A DNA stretch of 5,558 nucleotides from Thermoproteota archaeon. Lineage in GTDB: Archaea; Thermoproteota; Methanomethylicia; Methanomethylicales; Methanomethylicaceae. Positions 5,440 through 5,558 of this stretch are shown piece by piece; the stretch's first letter is position 1; the number at the start of each line of letters is the position of its first letter. A program made the position numbers and the translations under genes. The notes under the pieces were generated by a model. That model saw only the letters and a list, made by a program, of their open reading frames with translations, was not told where the DNA came from and ran no database searches. The stretch covers positions 32,426-37,983 of the forward strand of contig QNVH01000003.1 in NCBI GenBank assembly GCA_004347955.1, in the 5' to 3' direction.

Positions 5440-5558
5440 CTAAATTCCGAGGTTTCTCAAAGCCTTTGGTACAATCGAGGTGTTGAATGGATTTACAAGC
5501 TCGAAGTAGCGTGAGCTAATTTTGGGCATGGTCGGCATCTTGATTCTTTGCGTGGGCA
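5440..5558 (-). CDS. Possible C-terminal fragment of an unknown minus-strand gene
   Basis: On the minus strand a frame is open from the right edge for 38 codons to a TAG at 5440-5442. It contains RYFELVNPFNTSIV and ends with ALRNLGI. About 58% of third positions are G or C, compatible with coding. I recognise no family. An open run of this length arises by chance fairly often, and the opposite strand also shows a short protein-like frame (GTG 5431 to TGA 5512-5514, containing WYNRGVEWIYKLE), so only one at most is real. If genuine, the gene converges on the integrase and its start lies outside the window. Confidence 0.22.
   Translation of the reverse strand, partial: PTQRIKMPTMPKISSRYFELVNPFNTSIVPKALRNLGI

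Noticed and set aside
5461..5558. tRNA gene or tRNA-derived attachment site downstream of the integrase
   Set aside because: No T-arm with a pairing stem, cloverleaf or CCA-type end could be formed on either strand, and no direct repeat of this stretch was found near 4137-4188.
1..5558. CRISPR array, insertion sequence or rRNA gene
   Set aside because: No regularly spaced direct repeats, transposase motifs with terminal inverted repeats, or conserved rRNA stretches were seen.

Overview
This window looks like chromosomal DNA from an archaeon, probably a thermophile of the TACK group. Genes follow TATA boxes of the TTTATA type about 25 bases ahead of the expected transcript start. Starts mix leaderless transcripts with strong AGGAGG-like ribosome binding sites, GTG and TTG starts are common, and ATA (Ile) and AGG (Arg) codons are abundant outside the integrase. 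The lineage is an inference from these features; no rRNA or other marker is present. Protein identities come from motif reading only, without database search.

Layout. On the minus strand, positions 1-1335 carry two purine-salvage genes: a phosphoribosyltransferase (631-1335) followed by S-methyl-5'-thioadenosine phosphorylase, cut by the left edge (1-599). MTAP releases adenine, and the adjacent transferase is a plausible enzyme for returning a purine base to the nucleotide pool. An 89-bp divergent intergenic region (1336-1424) holds a self-complementary TATA element that could serve both directions, plus two abutting palindromes that look like an operator. To the right, on the plus strand, an NCS1-family permease (1425-2702) overlaps a TenA-type thiaminase II (2692-3348) by 11 bp. 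This is a typical thiamin-pyrimidine salvage pair: uptake of a pyrimidine precursor and hydrolysis of base-degraded thiamin to hydroxymethylpyrimidine. A T-rich terminator follows.

Next comes an ABC-transporter ATPase (3447-4136) with no membrane partner in view. It is followed by a tyrosine recombinase with all six expected catalytic positions and a C-terminal coiled coil (4189-5391), expressed from its own, apparently leaderless promoter. The recombinase differs from its neighbours in Ile and Arg codon choice, which suggests it arrived by transfer. The last 167 bp hold a T-run terminator and a possible C-terminal fragment of a minus-strand gene running off the edge.

I do not see a clearly new multi-gene system. 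The points most worth following are the divergent palindromic control region between purine and thiamin salvage, the coiled-coil integrase as a mark of an integrated element, and the ABC ATPase that may have been separated from its permease.
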